A stretch of DNA of 7,989 nt from Weeksellaceae bacterium (GTDB lineage Bacteria; Bacteroidota; Bacteroidia; Flavobacteriales; Weeksellaceae): NCBI GenBank assembly GCA_022701475.1, contig JAKOOI010000308.1, positions 1 through 7,989 of the forward strand, in the 5' to 3' direction. Under the pieces are notes generated by a model. The model was not told the DNA's origin and ran no database searches. It saw nothing but the letters and a program-made list of their open reading frames with translations. Positions 7,179-7,989 of this stretch are shown piece after piece. A program made the position numbers and the translations under genes. Within the stretch, counting starts at the first letter, position 1. Each line of letters begins with the position of its first letter.

Positions 7179-7895
7179 ATGAAGAGAAATATCTTAAAAA
7201 TTACAGCGGTTTTAGGTGTAACAGCAGTTTTACTTAACTCCTGCGGACCAAAAGAGAATACTCCATTGGTATATTTCCCGGACATGTATTTTCCGGTAGC
7301 GTACGACCCTTTGATGAAAGCTCAGGATGCTTATTCGGATCACGAAAATGAAATCCCTGCTTTCGTTAGAAATAACGGAGCCACAGGTCTTTCTCCTGTA
7401 GAAGGATCCGTAGCCCAGAACAAAGACGGTGTTTTTGAGGAAGGCCTGCTTCCTAAAAATGTGGATGAATACAATGCGGGATATGATGCTTCCAAAAGCA
7501 TGACCGGTTCCCCGCTGAACCCTGCCAATGCAGCAAAGGATATTGAAAGAGGAAAAATCCTTTTTGATCATACCTGTGCCGCATGCCACGGAACGGGAGG
7601 TGACGGCCAGGGGCCGATCGTACAGAGCGGCGCTTTCTCCGGAGTACCGAACTACGCAGACAGGGAAATTACAGTTGGATCCGTTCACTATGTAATCACC
7701 AACGGTAGAAACGCAATGGGATCTTATGCAGGACAGCTGAATGCGGGAGACCGATGGAGAGTGGCCATGTATGTGATGAACGCCTTCAAAAAAGGAGCGG
7801 CGGCACCTGCAGCGGCAACCGCCACTGCATCTGCAACAGCTGCCCCGGCAACAGCTGCAGCAAAACCAGAAACGACTACCGAAACTAAAAAATAA
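7179..7895 (+). CDS. actE: ACIII subunit ActE, monohaem lipo-cytochrome c
   Basis: This is the periplasmic monohaem cytochrome c of ACIII, likely an electron exit point. Counting from ATG 7179 (238 residues), a lipoprotein signal has basic residues (MKRN), a hydrophobic stretch 5-19 and lipobox LNSC with Cys22, so a lipid anchor is expected. Residues 23-115 form an N-terminal region beginning with TPLVYFPDMYFPVAYDPL, which probably packs on other subunits. The cytochrome domain covers about 120-205, with haem motif CAACH at 133-137 and likely distal ligand Met180 in NAMGSYAG. A tail of about 33 residues rich in Ala, Thr and Pro ends the protein. An in-frame ATG at 7170 would add MLK and overlap actD by eight bases; 7179 gives the cleaner lipoprotein start just after the actD stop, but the choice is not certain. 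actF follows after eight bases. Confidence 0.92.
   Translation: MKRNILKITAVLGVTAVLLNSCGPKENTPLVYFPDMYFPVAYDPLMKAQDAYSDHENEIPAFVRNNGATGLSPVEGSVAQNKDGVFEEGLLPKNVDEYNAGYDASKSMTGSPLNPANAAKDIERGKILFDHTCAACHGTGGDGQGPIVQSGAFSGVPNYADREITVGSVHYVITNGRNAMGSYAGQLNAGDRWRVAMYVMNAFKKGAAAPAAATATASATAAPATAAAKPETTTETKK
7797..7892 (+). other. Ala/Thr-rich C-terminal tail of ActE
   Basis: The end of actE encodes a low-complexity tail of Ala with Thr, Pro and a charged end (PETTTETKK). The DNA shows repeated GCA/GCG/ACA/ACC codons and imperfect repeats such as GCAACAGCTGC. The tail is probably disordered. Its composition resembles the ActA linker, but it lies after the haem domain and has no D-(S/T) motif. Confidence 0.65.
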
Positions 7896-7903
7896 GAAAA
7901 GAA

Positions 7904-7989
7904 ATGTATAGTTTTTCACCAAAATTAAAATCAACTTCTATAATCCTTCTTGTTGTAGGTTTAGTTCTGTTTGGTATCGGTTTCTTTTT
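7904..7989 (+). CDS. actF: ACIII subunit ActF, NrfD-like (5' part only)
   Basis: The ATG at 7904 opens a frame that stays open to the window edge: 28 complete codons and two bases of the next. The peptide has a short basic, polar start (MYSFSPKLKSTS) and then a strongly hydrophobic helix (IILLVVGLVLFGIGFF), as expected for the first membrane helix of ActF, the second NrfD-like subunit of ACIII. It lies eight bases after actE in the same direction, where actF sits in ACIII operons. Only the N-terminus is visible, so the assignment rests mainly on position and on the resemblance of this start to flavobacterial ActF. Confidence 0.82.
   Translation, partial: MYSFSPKLKSTSIILLVVGLVLFGIGFF

Noticed and set aside
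7230..7934. Long minus-strand open frame of 234 codons across actE
   Set aside because: It is antisense to actE and the start of actF. Its translation is rich in Cys, Arg, Phe and Ser with no domain, caused by the reverse of Ala/Thr-rich codons. The plus-strand frame has a clear lipoprotein signal and haem motif.
1..7989. CRISPR array, insertion sequence, tRNA, rRNA or defence genes
   Set aside because: No direct-repeat array, transposase, terminal inverted repeats or RNA gene signature was seen. The window is nearly filled by the SPOR gene and the act operon.

Overview
The window is a respiratory locus from a Bacteroidetes bacterium, most likely a flavobacterium of the Chryseobacterium/Weeksellaceae type. 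This rests on TAnnTTTG-like promoter boxes, mostly absent Shine-Dalgarno sequences, A/T-rich spacers, and the protein sequences and gene order. The genus is an inference from overall impression and was not tested.

Layout: a strong hairpin terminator (24-54) closes an unseen plus-strand gene to the left. A minus-strand gene (73-612) encodes an exported SPOR-domain protein. A 184-base divergent spacer (613-796) carries candidate promoters for both directions and a small palindrome. From 797 to the right edge runs one tightly packed plus-strand operon, actA-actB-actC-actD-actE-actF. The spacers are 22 and 25 bases, then a 14-base overlap, then near-abutting or overlapping genes. actF is cut by the window end after 28 codons.

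The operon encodes Alternative Complex III (ACIII), the quinol:cytochrome c oxidoreductase that replaces the bc1 complex in many Bacteroidetes. By analogy with characterised ACIII, the membrane subunit ActC (and ActF) contacts menaquinol. Electrons pass to the four predicted Fe-S sites at the C-terminal end of ActB, then through the multihaem cytochrome ActA. They leave through monohaem cytochrome domains (ActE and/or the N-terminal domain of ActA) to a terminal oxidase. ActD is a small two-helix membrane subunit. ActB and ActE carry lipobox cysteines, so both should be lipid-anchored on the periplasmic side.

This is a known system, not a new one. The details most worth a second look are: ActA has six CxxCH motifs (a monohaem domain fused to a pentahaem domain that contains an internal duplication); ActB has a cysteine-free molybdopterin-like domain and a Cys-to-Thr change in one cluster motif; A/T/P-rich tethers flank the haem domains, one with an O-glycosylation-type motif; and the divergent promoter region has short repeats.
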